A stretch of DNA of 64,000 bases from Streptomyces sp. CB02056 (GCF_001905545.1 NZ_LIPD01000004.1:186001-250000); one strand, 5' to 3'. Positions 54,379 through 63,939 are shown, counted from the stretch's first letter. The notes: generated by a model from the sequence alone, not told the origin. Program-made: numbers and translations.

Positions 54379-55134
54379 GTGTCGACACCGTTCTACGTCT
54401 CGCCCCAGCAGGCCATGGCGGACCGCGCGGAGTACGCCCGCAAGGGCATCGCGCGCGGCCGCAGCGTGGTCGTGCTCACCTACGCCGACGGCATCGTCTT
54501 CGTCGCGGAGAACACCTCCAGGGCGCTCCACAAGGTCTCCGAGATCTACGACAAGATCGCCTTCGCGGCGGTCGGCCGCTACAACGAGTTCGAGAACCTG
54601 CGCATCGGCGGCGTCCGCTACGCCGACCTGCGCGGCTACTCCTACGACCGGGCCGACGTCACGGCCCGAGGCCTGGCCAACGTGTACGCCCAGACCCTGG
54701 GCACCATCTTCTCCTCGGTCGGCGAGAAGCCGTACGAGGTCGAGCTGATCGTGGCCGAGGTCGGCCGCACCCCCGACAACGACCAGATCTACCGGCTCAC
54801 GCCGGACGGTTCGGTCGTGGACGAGAAGAACTACGTGGTGGTCGGCGGCAACGCCGACTCGATCGGCAACTACCTGGGCCAGCGCCACCGCGCCGGCATC
54901 GGCCTCACCGAGGCGGTGAAGCTCGCCGTGGACTCGCTCGCCCGCGACCCCAACGGCGGCAGCCCGCGCGGCCTCACGCCGGAGCAGCTGGAGGTGGCGG
55001 TCCTCGACCGCCAGCGGTTCCAGCAGCGCAAGTTCAAGCGGATCCTGGGCAACCAGCTGGGCCGGCTGCTCGACGGGGACCAGTCCGCGGAAGCGGACGA
55101 CGAGGACAACCCGGCGGACGGCACGCCGGTGTAG
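54379..55134 (+). CDS. prcA: 20S proteasome alpha subunit
   Basis: 251 residues. It forms the outer heptameric rings that gate the core and bind ARC. The start [23 protein letters not shown] matches other streptomycete alpha subunits, and GTG at 54379 follows AAAGGGGA. The upstream in-frame extension to 54193 would translate the MITE-like element and block the gate, so it is rejected. Core stretches are [41 protein letters not shown] and [13 protein letters not shown]. The tail is acidic. About 34 bp would separate it from prcB if the inserted element were removed. Confidence 0.96.
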   Translation: MSTPFYVSPQQAMADRAEYARKGIARGRSVVVLTYADGIVFVAENTSRALHKVSEIYDKIAFAAVGRYNEFENLRIGGVRYADLRGYSYDRADVTARGLANVYAQTLGTIFSSVGEKPYEVELIVAEVGRTPDNDQIYRLTPDGSVVDEKNYVVVGGNADSIGNYLGQRHRAGIGLTEAVKLAVDSLARDPNGGSPRGLTPEQLEVAVLDRQRFQQRKFKRILGNQLGRLLDGDQSAEADDEDNPADGTPV

Positions 55135-55144
55135 CAGTGCCTGT

Positions 55145-55186
55145 GGAGTCCCGGACGGCGGCCCCGCCGCCGTCGTCCGGGACTCC
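55145..55186. terminator. Terminator after prcA
   Basis: GGAGTCCCGGACGGCGG pairs with CCGCCGTCGTCCGGGACTCC (one 3-nt bulge) around a 5-nt loop, 10 bp after the stop. Confidence 0.8.
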
Positions 55187-55255
55187 GGTGCCCCTGCGGC
55201 GGCCCAGTCGTCGTGGAGGCGGTTTCGGACAGCTCCGACAGAGAATGGAGTGCTC

Positions 55256-56617
55256 ATGGACCGCCGGATTTTCGGGCTGGAGAACGAGTACGGCGTGACC
55301 TGCACGTTCCGCGGGCAGCGACGGCTGTCCCCGGACGAGGTGGCGCGGTACCTGTTCCGCCGGGTCGTCTCCTGGGGCCGCAGCAGCAACGTCTTCCTGC
55401 GCAACGGCGCCCGCCTCTACCTCGACGTCGGCTCCCACCCCGAGTACGCCACCCCCGAGTGCGACGACGTCGTCGAGCTGGTGACGCACGACAAGGCCGG
55501 TGAGCGCATCCTCGAGGGGCTCCTGGTGGACGCCGAGCGCCGGCTGCACGAGGAGGGCATCGCCGGGGACGTCTACCTCTTCAAGAACAACACCGACTCG
55601 GCCGGGAACTCCTACGGCTGCCACGAGAACTACTGCGTGGCCCGGCACGGGGAGTTCTCCCGGCTGGCCGACGTGCTGATCCCGTTCCTGGTCACCCGGC
55701 AGCTGATCTGCGGGGCGGGCAAGGTGCTCCAGACCCCGCGCGGCGCGGTGTTCTGCGTCAGCCAGCGGGCCGAGCACATCTGGGAGGGCGTCAGCTCCGC
55801 CACCACCCGCTCGCGCCCGATCATCAACACCCGGGACGAGCCGCACGCGGACGCCGAGCGCTACCGCCGGCTGCACGTGATCGTCGGCGACTCCAACATG
55901 TCGGAGACCACGACGCTGCTCAAGGTCGGCTCCACCGACCTGGTGCTGCGGATGATCGAGGCCGGCGTGGTGATGCGCGACCTCACCCTGGAGAACCCGA
56001 TCCGGGCGATCCGCGAGGTCAGCCACGACCTCACCGGCACCCACCAGGTGCGGCTCGCCAACGGCCGGGAGGCCAGCGCGCTGGACATCCAGGAGGAGTA
56101 CTACACCAAGGCCCTGGAGTTCGCGGACCGCAAGGGCATCAACACCGGCACCGTCGCCCGGGTCCTCGACCTGTGGGGCCGCACCCTGGAGGCCGTCCGC
56201 AGCGAGCGGCTGGACGGGGTCGCCCAGGAGATCGACTGGATCATGAAGTACAAGCTCATCGAGCGCTACCGCGAGAAGCACCAGATGAGCATGTCCAACC
56301 CGCGGGTGGCGCAGATCGACCTCGCGTACCACGACATCCACCGCCGCCGCGGCCTGTTCTACCTGCTCCAGGGCAAGGGCCAGGCGCAGCGGGTGACCAC
56401 CGACCTCAAGACCTTCGAGGCCAAGTCGATCCCGCCGCAGACCACCCGGGCGCGGCTGCGCGGGGACTTCATCCGGCGGGCCCAGGAGCAGCGCCGGGAC
56501 TTCACGGTCGACTGGGTGCACCTGAAGCTGAACGACCAGGCGCAGCGCACGGTGCTGTGCAAGGACCCGTTCCGTTCGGTGGACGAGCGGGTGGAGAAGC
56601 TGATCGCGGGGATGTAG
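55256..56617 (+). CDS. pafA: Pup-protein ligase (proteasome accessory factor A)
   Basis: 453 residues, glutamine-synthetase-like. It phosphorylates the C-terminal Glu of Pup with ATP and forms an isopeptide bond to a substrate lysine. The N-terminus [16 protein letters not shown] holds the metal/ATP glutamates; further residues are in [30 protein letters not shown] and [24 protein letters not shown]. It lacks the Dop-specific loop. The start ATG is two codons into a GTG-opened frame and has GGAG 5 bp upstream. Separated from prcA by a terminator, so probably transcribed on its own. Confidence 0.97.
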   Translation: MDRRIFGLENEYGVTCTFRGQRRLSPDEVARYLFRRVVSWGRSSNVFLRNGARLYLDVGSHPEYATPECDDVVELVTHDKAGERILEGLLVDAERRLHEEGIAGDVYLFKNNTDSAGNSYGCHENYCVARHGEFSRLADVLIPFLVTRQLICGAGKVLQTPRGAVFCVSQRAEHIWEGVSSATTRSRPIINTRDEPHADAERYRRLHVIVGDSNMSETTTLLKVGSTDLVLRMIEAGVVMRDLTLENPIRAIREVSHDLTGTHQVRLANGREASALDIQEEYYTKALEFADRKGINTGTVARVLDLWGRTLEAVRSERLDGVAQEIDWIMKYKLIERYREKHQMSMSNPRVAQIDLAYHDIHRRRGLFYLLQGKGQAQRVTTDLKTFEAKSIPPQTTRARLRGDFIRRAQEQRRDFTVDWVHLKLNDQAQRTVLCKDPFRSVDERVEKLIAGM

Positions 56618-56644
56618 CCCCCGGCCGTGTGATCAAGGCGGCGA

Positions 56645-56673
56645 CCGGCCCCGGTGGTGTCTACCGGGGCCGG
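56645..56673. terminator. Hairpin after pafA
   Basis: CCGGCCCCGGT and ACCGGGGCCGG, perfect 11-bp arms around GGTGTCT. Confidence 0.75.
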
Positions 56674-56740
56674 ACGCGTGCCGGGCATACGCTGTCCGTC
56701 GAGTCAGGAGAGCCGACTTCGACCGACAGTTAGGACCACC

Positions 56741-57730
56741 GTGCGCCGCACCGCCGGTTTGCTTCTCACCCTGCCGTTGCTGCTCGCGGTCGCCTGCAGC
56801 AGCTCGCCCAAGGCGGCGGGCCCGGTGACGCCGTCCGCGGCGAGCGCCGCCCCGACGGTGCCCGCGCCGGTCGGCGAGGCGTCACCGATGCCCACTCTTT
56901 CGGGTGGCGGGTTCGGCAGCAAGGCCACCATCACCATCCCCGAGGGCCAGCAGCCCGGCGGCCAGTTCGTGGTGAACACGGTCAGCGAGGGCGACCGGGC
57001 GACCGTCAACAAGGGCGACTGGGTGACGGTCAACTACACCGCCAGGGACTGGACCACCGCCAAGGACCTGCCCAGTTCGTACGACGCCAACGGCAAGCCG
57101 CAGCTCTACCAGGCCGGCAGCGGGCAGCTGGTGCCGGCGCTGGACCAGAGCGTGATCGGCAAGAAGGTGGGCAGCCGGCTGCTGGTGGTCGCCCCGCCGG
57201 CGGCGGCCTTCGGCGAGCAGGGCTCCACCCAGCTGGGCGTCAACAAGGGCGACACCGTGGTGTTCGTGCTGGACATCATGGAGAGCCTGCCGCCGGACTC
57301 CACGCTGACCGGGGCGATGGCCGAGCCGGCCGCGACGATGCCGCAGGTCAAGGACAACGGCAAGGCGCCGGCCACGATCACGATCCCGACCGGGCAGGCC
57401 GCGCCCACCGACCTCCAGCAGGCGGTGCTGATCAAGGGCGAGGGCAAGCAGGTCAAGAGCGGGCAGACCCTGGTGGTGCAGTACACCGGGGTGCTCTGGG
57501 CCAACGGCCAGCAGTTCGACGCCTCCTGGACGCACGGCGGCGCGCAGGCGGTGCAGATCGGCACCGGCAGCGTGATCGAGGGCTGGGACAAGGGCCTGGT
57601 CGGGCAGAACGTCGGCAGCCGGGTCCTGCTGGTGGTGCCTCCGGCGCTCGGCTACCAGGACAAGGCGCAGGGCTCGGTTCCGGCGAACTCGACCCTGGTC
57701 TTCGTGATCGACATTCTCGAAGCGGTCTAG
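56741..57730 (+). CDS. FKBP-type peptidyl-prolyl isomerase lipoprotein with two FKBP domains
   Basis: 329 residues. The lipoprotein signal ends in AVAC (Cys19), so the protein acts outside the cytoplasmic membrane. Domain 1 (about 70-190; WVTVNYTARDWTTAKDLPSS, LVPALDQSVIGKKVGSRLLV) has lost the FD and VIxGWD residues that line the FKBP active site. Domain 2 (about 225-329) is canonical: VVQYTGVLWANGQQFDASW, VIEGWDKGLVGQNVGSRVLLVVPPALGY. The second domain is likely active, while the first may be a chaperone or binding module. GTG start after TAGGACC. A paralogue follows. Confidence 0.92.
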   Translation: MRRTAGLLLTLPLLLAVACSSSPKAAGPVTPSAASAAPTVPAPVGEASPMPTLSGGGFGSKATITIPEGQQPGGQFVVNTVSEGDRATVNKGDWVTVNYTARDWTTAKDLPSSYDANGKPQLYQAGSGQLVPALDQSVIGKKVGSRLLVVAPPAAAFGEQGSTQLGVNKGDTVVFVLDIMESLPPDSTLTGAMAEPAATMPQVKDNGKAPATITIPTGQAAPTDLQQAVLIKGEGKQVKSGQTLVVQYTGVLWANGQQFDASWTHGGAQAVQIGTGSVIEGWDKGLVGQNVGSRVLLVVPPALGYQDKAQGSVPANSTLVFVIDILEAV

Positions 57731-57758
57731 GAAGTCACCGGGGGGATTCCGTACGCTT

Positions 57759-57793
57759 GGGCGGACGCTCGTACAACGAAGCGTCCGCCCTCA
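57759..57793. terminator. Terminator after the first FKBP gene
   Basis: GGGCGGACGCT and AGCGTCCGCCC, perfect 11-bp arms around CGTACAACGA. Confidence 0.8.
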
Positions 57794-57933
57794 TCCTGAG
57801 CTGTCATACTGCCCACGCACTGTGGCAGGCGCCGCCCGGCGCCGAGGTCCGGGGCGGGCGGTGCGACGGCAGGCCGGCGTGCCCACGCCGGGCGCAGACC
57901 TGGAAGACCTCGTGGCGAGATGGATGGGGAGTC

Positions 57934-59247
57934 ATGACTGAGAAGACGCCGAGCCCGGGCGGGGCCGGCACCGCGGCGAACGACAGCTCCGCGGGTGACC
58001 CGGCCGCCTCTCGTCCCGGCGGTCCGGTTGGCGGGGACCGCGAGTCGATCGTCGTCCCCCCGGCGATCCTGGCGCAGCAGGCGGGCTGGGCGCAGCCCGG
58101 CGAGGCGCCGCGCGCCGCGGGCGGGACCAAGACGGACGACGCCCCGCAGATCTTCGCCTCCAACGTGCGCAAGTCCGACACGTCGGAGGCCGGGTACGAC
58201 GAGAACCCGCCCGGCGTCGGCAAGCTGGGCGTGATCCTCGGCACGGTGATCGCCCTGCTGCTGGTCGGCAGCGGCGTCACGCTGTACATGGTGAACAAGG
58301 ACGGCTCCAAGGACAGCGCCGCGGCCAAGCCGGACGCGGCCAAGAGCGCGCCGCCCACGCCGACCGCCGACCCGGTGCCGCCGATCAAGGACAGCGCCAA
58401 GGTGCTGCCGACGGTCGCCGGCGACTTCGGCAAGAAGGCCGACATCCAGATCCCGGGCGAGGCCTCCGACGGCTCCTTCGTGGTGAAGGTGCTCACCGAG
58501 GGCACCGGCGCCAAGGTGGAGAAGAACTCCTGGGCCTCGGTGGACTACACCGCCAAGGACTGGAACACCGGCAAGGACATCCCGAGCTCGTACGACGCCA
58601 ACGGGAAGCCGCAGATCTTCCAGGCCGGGACCGACTCGCTGATCCCGGCGCTGGACCAGGCCGTGATCGGCAAGAAGGCCGGCAGCCGGCTGCTGGTGGT
58701 GGCCCCGCCGGCCGCCGCGTTCGGCGCCCAGGGCAAGGCCGACATGTCGATCGGGCCCAAGGACGACCTGGTCTTCGTGATCGACATCCGCAACGCCAAC
58801 GCGCCCGACGCCGTGGTGAGCGGTACCGTCACCCCGCCGCCCGCGGACTTCCCGCAGGTCAAGGACAACGGCAAGAAGCCGGCCGAGATCACCCCGGTCG
58901 CCGGGGCGAAGGACCCGACCGAGCTGAAGTCGCACGTCCTGATCAAGGGCACCGGGCCGAAGGTGGAGAAGGGCGAGAAGGTCGTCGTCCAGTACACCGG
59001 CGCGCTGTTCTCCAGCGGCAAGGTGTTCGACTCCTCGCTCAGCAAGGGCCAGGCGTTCACCTTCCCGGTCGGCGGCGGCCAGGTCATCCAGGGCTGGGAC
59101 CAGGGCCTGGAGGGCCAGACCGTCGGCAGCCGGGTCGAGCTGGTGATCCCCGCCTCGCTGGGCTACGGCGACAAGGGCCAGGGCGACATCCCGCCCGGTG
59201 CGACGCTGGTCTTCGTGGTGGACATCCTGGACGCCGGTCAGGGCTGA
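57934..59247 (+). CDS. Membrane-anchored FKBP-type peptidyl-prolyl isomerase, two FKBP domains
   Basis: 437 residues. About 95 cytosolic Pro/Gly/Ala-rich residues precede one transmembrane segment (LGVILGTVIALLLVGSGVTLYMV, near 100-122), then two extracytoplasmic FKBP domains. As in the upstream paralogue, the first (VDYTAKDWNTGKDIPSSYDANG, LIPALDQAVIGKKAGSRLLV) lacks the active-site FD/W residues. The second (VVQYTGALFSSGKVFDSSL, VIQGWDQGLEGQTVGSRVELVIPASLGYG) is canonical. ATG at 57934 follows GGGGAG. The two genes are clear duplicates that differ in how they are anchored. Confidence 0.92.
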   Translation: MTEKTPSPGGAGTAANDSSAGDPAASRPGGPVGGDRESIVVPPAILAQQAGWAQPGEAPRAAGGTKTDDAPQIFASNVRKSDTSEAGYDENPPGVGKLGVILGTVIALLLVGSGVTLYMVNKDGSKDSAAAKPDAAKSAPPTPTADPVPPIKDSAKVLPTVAGDFGKKADIQIPGEASDGSFVVKVLTEGTGAKVEKNSWASVDYTAKDWNTGKDIPSSYDANGKPQIFQAGTDSLIPALDQAVIGKKAGSRLLVVAPPAAAFGAQGKADMSIGPKDDLVFVIDIRNANAPDAVVSGTVTPPPADFPQVKDNGKKPAEITPVAGAKDPTELKSHVLIKGTGPKVEKGEKVVVQYTGALFSSGKVFDSSLSKGQAFTFPVGGGQVIQGWDQGLEGQTVGSRVELVIPASLGYGDKGQGDIPPGATLVFVVDILDAGQG

Positions 59248-59410
59248 TCCACTTTCGGGTGACAATGGTGCACGTGTGACCTTCGGGTCCGGCCGCGTGG
59301 CCGGTCCCCAACGGGCGGCGGGCGCCCGTACCGTGGTCCGGGACGAACGGACCGGGTGCGGGCGTCCGCCGCTTGGTCGTGACAGCAGAGCGAATGTGAG
59401 AAGAGGGACT

Positions 59411-59794
59411 GTGAGCGTCAACCTCAACGAGAAGCCCGAGATCGACTTCCCGATCGGCGACGCCCCGACGGAGCTGCAGATCCGCGACATCGTCGTGGGC
59501 GACGGCGCGGAGGCCAAGCCGGGCCAGAACGTCAGCGTCCGGTACGTCGGTGTGACCTTCGAGACCGGCGAGGAGTTCGACGCGAGCTGGAACCGGAGCC
59601 CCAACGAGTTCCGCTTCCCGCTGGGCGGCGGCCGGGTCATCAAGGGCTGGGACCAGGGCGTCGTCGGCATGAAGGTCGGCGGCCGCCGCGAGCTGACCAT
59701 CCCGTCGCGTCTGGCGTACGGCGCCCAGTCGCCGACCTCGGCGATCCCGCCGCACTCGACCCTGATCTTCGTGGTCGACCTGCTGGCCGTCTGA
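59411..59794 (+). CDS. Small cytosolic FKBP-type peptidyl-prolyl isomerase
   Basis: 127 residues, a single complete FKBP domain with no signal peptide. Active-site residues are in place: VRYVGVTFETGEEFDASW, FPLGGGRVIKGWDQGVVGMKVGGRRELTIPSRLAYG and IPPHSTLIFVVDLLAV. It catalyses cis-trans proline isomerisation during folding and would bind FK506/rapamycin-like ligands. The GTG start follows AGAGGGACT. Third FKBP gene in a row, in a position seen next to the pupylation genes in other streptomycetes. Confidence 0.95.
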   Translation: MSVNLNEKPEIDFPIGDAPTELQIRDIVVGDGAEAKPGQNVSVRYVGVTFETGEEFDASWNRSPNEFRFPLGGGRVIKGWDQGVVGMKVGGRRELTIPSRLAYGAQSPTSAIPPHSTLIFVVDLLAV

Positions 59795-59805
59795 GCCCGC
59801 TCGTG

Positions 59806-59841
59806 CCGTGGGCCGGACCCCTCCGGGGGCCCGGCCCACGG
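59806..59841. terminator. Terminator after the small FKBP gene
   Basis: CCGTGGGCCGG and CCGGCCCACGG, with an inner CCCC/GGGG stem, 12 bp after the stop. Confidence 0.8.
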
Positions 59842-59971
59842 GCGTGTCCGGGGGCGTTCGGGGAGGCCGCTTTTGCCGTGCGTACCGCTACCGGTACGGT
59901 CGGTCCCGCCGGGTGGTGATCGCCCGGTTGGCGCACCCCGCGCGCGGCGCGGCACACCGGAAGGGTCAGCG

Positions 59972-60946
59972 ATGGCGATCGCGAAGGCAGAGCGGCTGAT
60001 GAATCTCGCCCTGTGCCTGATGAACACCAGACGTCCGCTCTCCAAGAAGGAGCTGCGGGAATCCATCGAGGCGTACCGCGAGGCCTGGCAGAACAGCAGC
60101 GAGGACGCCTTCAACCGGATGTTCGAGCGGGACAAGGACGACCTGCGCGAGCTCGGCCTGGTGATCGACGTGGACGAGAGCACCCTGGACGGCGAGCTCG
60201 GCTACCTGGCCCGCGCCGACCGCAACCGGCTGCCCGAGATCGCCCTGGACGCCGAGGAGGCGGCCGCGCTGACCCTGGCGGCCCGGGTCTGGCAGCAGGC
60301 CAAGATGTCCGGTGCGGCCAGCGGCGCCCTGCAGAAGCTGCGCGCGGCCGGGGTGCCGTTCGCCGAGGCCGAGGGCCGGACCGCCCTGGAGCCGCGCATC
60401 CCCGCCCGGGAGGCCGCGTTCGAGCCGCTGCTCACCGCCGCCCGGGACCGCCGTCCGGTCACCTTCGAGTACCGCAAGGCCGGTGCCGCCGCCGTCGAGC
60501 AGCGCAGCGTCGAGCCGTGGGCGCTGGAGTGCTGGCGCGGGCACTGGTACCTGGCCGGGTACGACCGCGACCGGGGCGACGCCCGGGTGTTCCGGCTCAG
60601 CCGGATCACCGGCCGGGTGAAGGCGAAGTCCGGGGCGTTCCTCGGTGCCGTGCCCGAGCACGTGGACGTCCGGGCCACCGTGGCGAAGTTCGCGGGCGAG
60701 GGGGCGACCGCCACCGCGACCGTCCGGGTCCGCCGGGGCGCCGGCTTCCCGCTGCGGACCAAGGCGCTGGGCAGCACCCGGGTGGACGAGCTGTGGGACG
60801 AGCTGGAGATCCCGTACGGCAACGGGCTCGGCGCGGACCTGGCCGAGTTCGGGCCGGACGTGCTGGTGCTCGGGCCGGAGGAGCTGCGGGCGGATGTGGT
60901 CGACCGGCTGCGGGCGGTCGCGGGTTTCGAAGGAGTGGGCGCGTGA
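59972..60946 (+). CDS. pafB: WYL-domain transcriptional regulator PafB
   Basis: 324 residues. N-terminal winged helix (AERLMNLALCLMNTRRPLSKKELRESI and FERDKDDLRELGL), a central WYL domain (VTFEYRKAG, RSVEPWALECWRGHWYLAGYDRDR, FRLSRITG) and a C-terminal WCX extension. With PafC it forms the activator of the LexA/RecA-independent DNA-damage response in mycobacteria; despite its name it is not required for pupylation. The ATG follows GAAGGG. It overlaps pafC as GTGA, so the two are made together. Confidence 0.95.
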   Translation: MAIAKAERLMNLALCLMNTRRPLSKKELRESIEAYREAWQNSSEDAFNRMFERDKDDLRELGLVIDVDESTLDGELGYLARADRNRLPEIALDAEEAAALTLAARVWQQAKMSGAASGALQKLRAAGVPFAEAEGRTALEPRIPAREAAFEPLLTAARDRRPVTFEYRKAGAAAVEQRSVEPWALECWRGHWYLAGYDRDRGDARVFRLSRITGRVKAKSGAFLGAVPEHVDVRATVAKFAGEGATATATVRVRRGAGFPLRTKALGSTRVDELWDELEIPYGNGLGADLAEFGPDVLVLGPEELRADVVDRLRAVAGFEGVGA

Positions 60947-61899
60947 GCAACGCCATCGACCAGACGCGACGGATGCTGTCGCTGGTCACCTACCTGCGCG
61001 AGCGGCCCGGGGCCGAGGTCGCCGAGGTGGCCCGGGCGTTCGGGATCAGCGAGCGCGAGCTGATCGCGGACCTCAACGTGCTGCCGATGTGCGGCACCAG
61101 CTTCCGCGGCGGCGACCTGCTCGACATCGACACCGACGGCGAGCGGATCTGGTGGCACAACGTCGACGACGTCGCCCAGCCGCTGCGGCTGGCCGCCGAC
61201 GAGGCGACCGCGCTGCTGGTGGCCGCCCGCGCGGTGGCCGGACTGCCGGGCCTGCGGGCCGGGGACCGGGAGGCGCTCACCCGGGCCGTCGCCAAGATCG
61301 AGAACGCGGCGGGGGAGAGCGCCGAGGGCAGCGCCCGGGTCGGCGTGACCTTCGAGGCGGAGAGCCACGTCTTCGCCGACATCGACCGCGCGCTCAGCGA
61401 GGGCCGCCGGCTCTGGCTGCGCTACTACTCGCACGGGCGCGGCGGGATGACCGAGCGCGAGGTCGACCCGATCCGGCTGCTCACCGAGGGCCACACCTAC
61501 CTCGAGGCCTGGTGCCGGACCTCCGAGGACCACCGGATGTTCCGGCTCGACCGGGTCGCCGAGATCCGCGTCCTGGACGTCCCGGCCGACCCGCCCCGGC
61601 GCGAGCCACGGGACCTGAGCGGCGGGCTGGTCAACCCGGCGGCGGACGACCCCGAGGTGGTCGTCGAAGTCTCCTCCGGCGGACGCTGGGTGGCCGAGTA
61701 CTACACCCACGACCGGGCCGAGGAACTGCCCGACGGCGGGCTGCGGATCACCCTGCGCAGCGCCGACCCCTCCCAGCTGCGCCCGCTGGCGCTGCGGCTG
61801 GGCCGGGACGGCCGGATCGTCTCGCCGCCCGAGCTCGCCGAGCAGGCGCGCTCGGCCGCGCGGGAGGCGCTGGCCGCCTACGGGGAGGGGCGGGTCTGA
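60943..61899 (+). CDS. pafC: WYL-domain transcriptional regulator PafC
   Basis: 318 residues, same architecture as PafB: winged helix (RMLSLVTYLRERPGAEVAEVARAFGISERELIADLNVL), WYL domain (LWLRYYSHGRGGMTEREVDPIRLLTEGHTYLEAWC, MFRLDRVAEIRVL) and a WCX tail ending near ALAAYGEG. The GTG start overlaps the pafB stop. Heterodimer partner of PafB. WYL domains are thought to sense a nucleic-acid or nucleotide signal. Confidence 0.95.
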   Translation: MSNAIDQTRRMLSLVTYLRERPGAEVAEVARAFGISERELIADLNVLPMCGTSFRGGDLLDIDTDGERIWWHNVDDVAQPLRLAADEATALLVAARAVAGLPGLRAGDREALTRAVAKIENAAGESAEGSARVGVTFEAESHVFADIDRALSEGRRLWLRYYSHGRGGMTEREVDPIRLLTEGHTYLEAWCRTSEDHRMFRLDRVAEIRVLDVPADPPRREPRDLSGGLVNPAADDPEVVVEVSSGGRWVAEYYTHDRAEELPDGGLRITLRSADPSQLRPLALRLGRDGRIVSPPELAEQARSAAREALAAYGEGRV

Positions 61900-61902
61900 G
61901 CG

Positions 61903-62133
61903 GTGGAACCCGGGACCAGATTCAAGGTGTACTGCTCCGAGTGCCGGGAGAAGGTGGAGCTCCCGGCCGAGGACTTCCGCCTGACCCTCGGTCGCACCCC
62001 GGCCCAGGCGCACTACAGCTTCGGCTGCCCGCGGTGCGGGGCGGCGGTGCGCAAGCCGGCCGGGGAGAAGATCGTCGAGGCGCTCACCGGGGCCGGGGTG
62101 CGCACCATGCGGCTCGTCCCGGCCGAGGGGTAG
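61903..62133 (+). CDS. Small zinc-ribbon hypothetical protein
   Basis: 76 residues. Two cysteine pairs, YCSEC near residue 12 and CPRCG near 44, form a probable zinc ribbon; basic residues surround the second pair. No other domain. GTG at 61903 lies 4 bp after the pafC stop, so it is probably the third gene of the pafBC operon. Function unknown; nucleic-acid binding is possible. Confidence 0.7.
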   Translation: MEPGTRFKVYCSECREKVELPAEDFRLTLGRTPAQAHYSFGCPRCGAAVRKPAGEKIVEALTGAGVRTMRLVPAEG

Positions 62134-62141
62134 TACGCGTA

Positions 62142-62147
62142 TAGGCT
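62142..62147 (+). promoter_or_regulatory. -10 element for a leaderless transcript
   Basis: TAGGCT ends 7 nt before the ATG at 62155, with no ribosome-binding site between. Confidence 0.4.
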
Positions 62148-62154
62148 GGGGCGC

Positions 62155-62367
62155 ATGTCCTGGATGCTCGTCGCCGCCGTCCTGCTCGCCACCGCGGGCC
62201 TGCTGGTCCTCGGGGTCCTCGCGATCCGGCTCTGGCTGGACGTGCGGGCGCTGGCCAAGGGCGTGGACGCGGCCTCGCGGGCGCTGGCCGCGGCGGCCGG
62301 GGACCTGGCGGACGCGGTGCCCGCCCAGGGCGCCCCGGCGGGGGAGCGGAGCGTCCCCGCCGCATAG
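62155..62367 (+). CDS. Small single-pass membrane protein (70 aa)
   Basis: One N-terminal transmembrane segment (MLVAAVLLATAGLLVLGVLAIRLW, residues 4-27) and a helical, Ala-rich cytosolic tail (DVRALAKGVDAASRALAAAAGDLADAV) that looks amphipathic. Family not recognised; small proteins of this shape commonly lie upstream of tatA in streptomycetes as far as I recall. Probably leaderless, with TAGGCT 7 nt before the ATG. Confidence 0.7.
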   Translation: MSWMLVAAVLLATAGLLVLGVLAIRLWLDVRALAKGVDAASRALAAAAGDLADAVPAQGAPAGERSVPAA

Positions 62368-62558
62368 CACGGTCGGGACCGCGGTGGTACGGGGGCTGCT
62401 GCGCGCGGGCGGGGGCGGGTTACGCTCTCAGTTGGCTCCTGAACCGTGTACCGGGGGCCGCTGTCCTGTTCGGGCGGCCGTCGTCGTGGCGTCATCCGCA
62501 GCGGTTACCATCCGCAGCGGACGGCCCGTCGGGCCGCCATGACTGAAGGTGGTCGCGC

Positions 62559-62864
62559 ATGCGCATCTCGATGACCGCGATCGTGGTGATCGTGATCCTC
62601 GCCATCGTGCTGTTCGGAGCCAAGCGGCTGCCGGACCTGGCGCGTTCGCTGGGCAAGTCGATGCGGATCCTGAAGAGCGAGGCGCAGGCGATGCGCTCGG
62701 ACGGCGAGTCCGAGCAGCCGTCCCGGCCCGCCCCGGCTCCGGCCCCGGTCGACGGTGCCGCGGCCAGGACCGTCCAGGCCGCTCCGGGAGCGTCGGCCAC
62801 GGCCCGTCCGGTGACCGAGCCCGCCGCCGGGGCCTCCGCGCCCGACGGCGACCGCCCGCACTGA
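62559..62864 (+). CDS. tatA: Sec-independent protein translocase subunit TatA
   Basis: 101 residues. A short N-terminal transmembrane helix (residues 4-20) is followed by the conserved FGAKRLPDLARSLGKSMRILKSE hinge and amphipathic helix, then a variable Pro/Ala-rich tail. TatA oligomers form the transport passage for folded proteins carrying twin-arginine signals, with TatC as receptor. ATG after GAAGGTGG. tatC follows after 112 bp. Confidence 0.96.
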   Translation: MRISMTAIVVIVILAIVLFGAKRLPDLARSLGKSMRILKSEAQAMRSDGESEQPSRPAPAPAPVDGAAARTVQAAPGASATARPVTEPAAGASAPDGDRPH

Positions 62865-62976
62865 GCGCGGCGCACGTGAGGCACCTGACGCCCGCCGCGC
62901 ACACCGTGTGCGCGGCGTTCGCGACCACGGAGGCCCGCCGACCGGCGGGCCCCGACGCACGAGTTGAGGACCGGGG

Positions 62977-63921
62977 TTGAGCAAGCTCTCCAAGGCGCCG
63001 AAGGCGTCAAAGGATCCTGAGGGGCGGATGGCCCTCGCCGACCACCTGAGGGAACTGCGCAACCGCGTGGTCAAGTCGGTCCTGGCGATCGTGCTGATCA
63101 CCATCGTGGCGGCGGTCTACCACAAGCAGATCGAGGACTTCCTGCTGCAGCCGCTGCCGCGGTGCGAAACCCTGGAGCTGGCCAAGCACTACCACGGCAA
63201 GTGCGCCCAGGTCTCGAACATCGGTCTGACCGCCGGTTTCACCTGGATGCTGAAGGTGGCCCTGACGGCGGGCGTGGTCGGGACCGTGCCGATCTGGCTC
63301 TACCAGGTCTGGGCCTTCGTGGCGCCGGGCCTGCACAGGCACGAGAAGAAGTACACGGTCGTCTTCCTGATCTGCGGGACGCCGCTGTTCCTGGCCGGTG
63401 TGGCCGTGGCCATCCTGGTGCTGCCGACCACGGTCGACGTGCTGCTCTCGTTCACCCCGAACGACACCACGCCGATCCTGCCGCCCGAGGACTACTTCGA
63501 CATCGCCACCCGGATGGTGCTGGTCTTCGGCCTGGCCTTCGAGTTCCCGCTGCTGCTGGTGATGCTGAACATGGTCGGCGTGGTCGGCGGCAAGCGGCTG
63601 CTGGGCTGGTGGCGCGGCATGGTCATGGGCATCACGGTGTTCGCGGCCTTCGCCACGCCGAGCGCCGACCCGCTGAGCATGCTGGCGCTGGCCGCGCCGA
63701 TCTGGGCGCTGTACTTCATCGCGGTGGCGATCGCGATCTTCAACGACAAGCGCAAGGCGCGCCGCAACCCGGACTCCGGGCTGGACGACGAGGAGGCCTC
63801 GCACCTGGACCTCTCGGTGCAGCCGGTGGCCGGTGCGGAGTCCGTCCAGGCCTCGGCGGCTCCGGCGGCCGGCGCCTCGGTGCCGGCGTCCCGCCGCGAG
63901 GAGATGGACGACATCACGTGA
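62977..63921 (+). CDS. tatC: Sec-independent protein translocase subunit TatC
   Basis: 314 residues, six transmembrane helices. The conserved N-terminal MALADHLRELRNRVVKSV holds the Glu that contacts twin-arginine signals. The first loop contains two cysteines (PRCETL, GKCAQV). ALTAGVVGTVPIWLYQVWAFVAPGLHRHEKK and the F-AFATPSADP segment are family-typical. A streptomycete-type acidic C-terminal tail follows. TTG at 62977 is the likely start, with GAGGA 6-7 bp upstream. The dioxygenase at 32794 is a probable client. Confidence 0.95.
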   Translation: MSKLSKAPKASKDPEGRMALADHLRELRNRVVKSVLAIVLITIVAAVYHKQIEDFLLQPLPRCETLELAKHYHGKCAQVSNIGLTAGFTWMLKVALTAGVVGTVPIWLYQVWAFVAPGLHRHEKKYTVVFLICGTPLFLAGVAVAILVLPTTVDVLLSFTPNDTTPILPPEDYFDIATRMVLVFGLAFEFPLLLVMLNMVGVVGGKRLLGWWRGMVMGITVFAAFATPSADPLSMLALAAPIWALYFIAVAIAIFNDKRKARRNPDSGLDDEEASHLDLSVQPVAGAESVQASAAPAAGASVPASRREEMDDIT

Positions 63922-63939
63922 GTCGGTAGGGCCTGAGGG

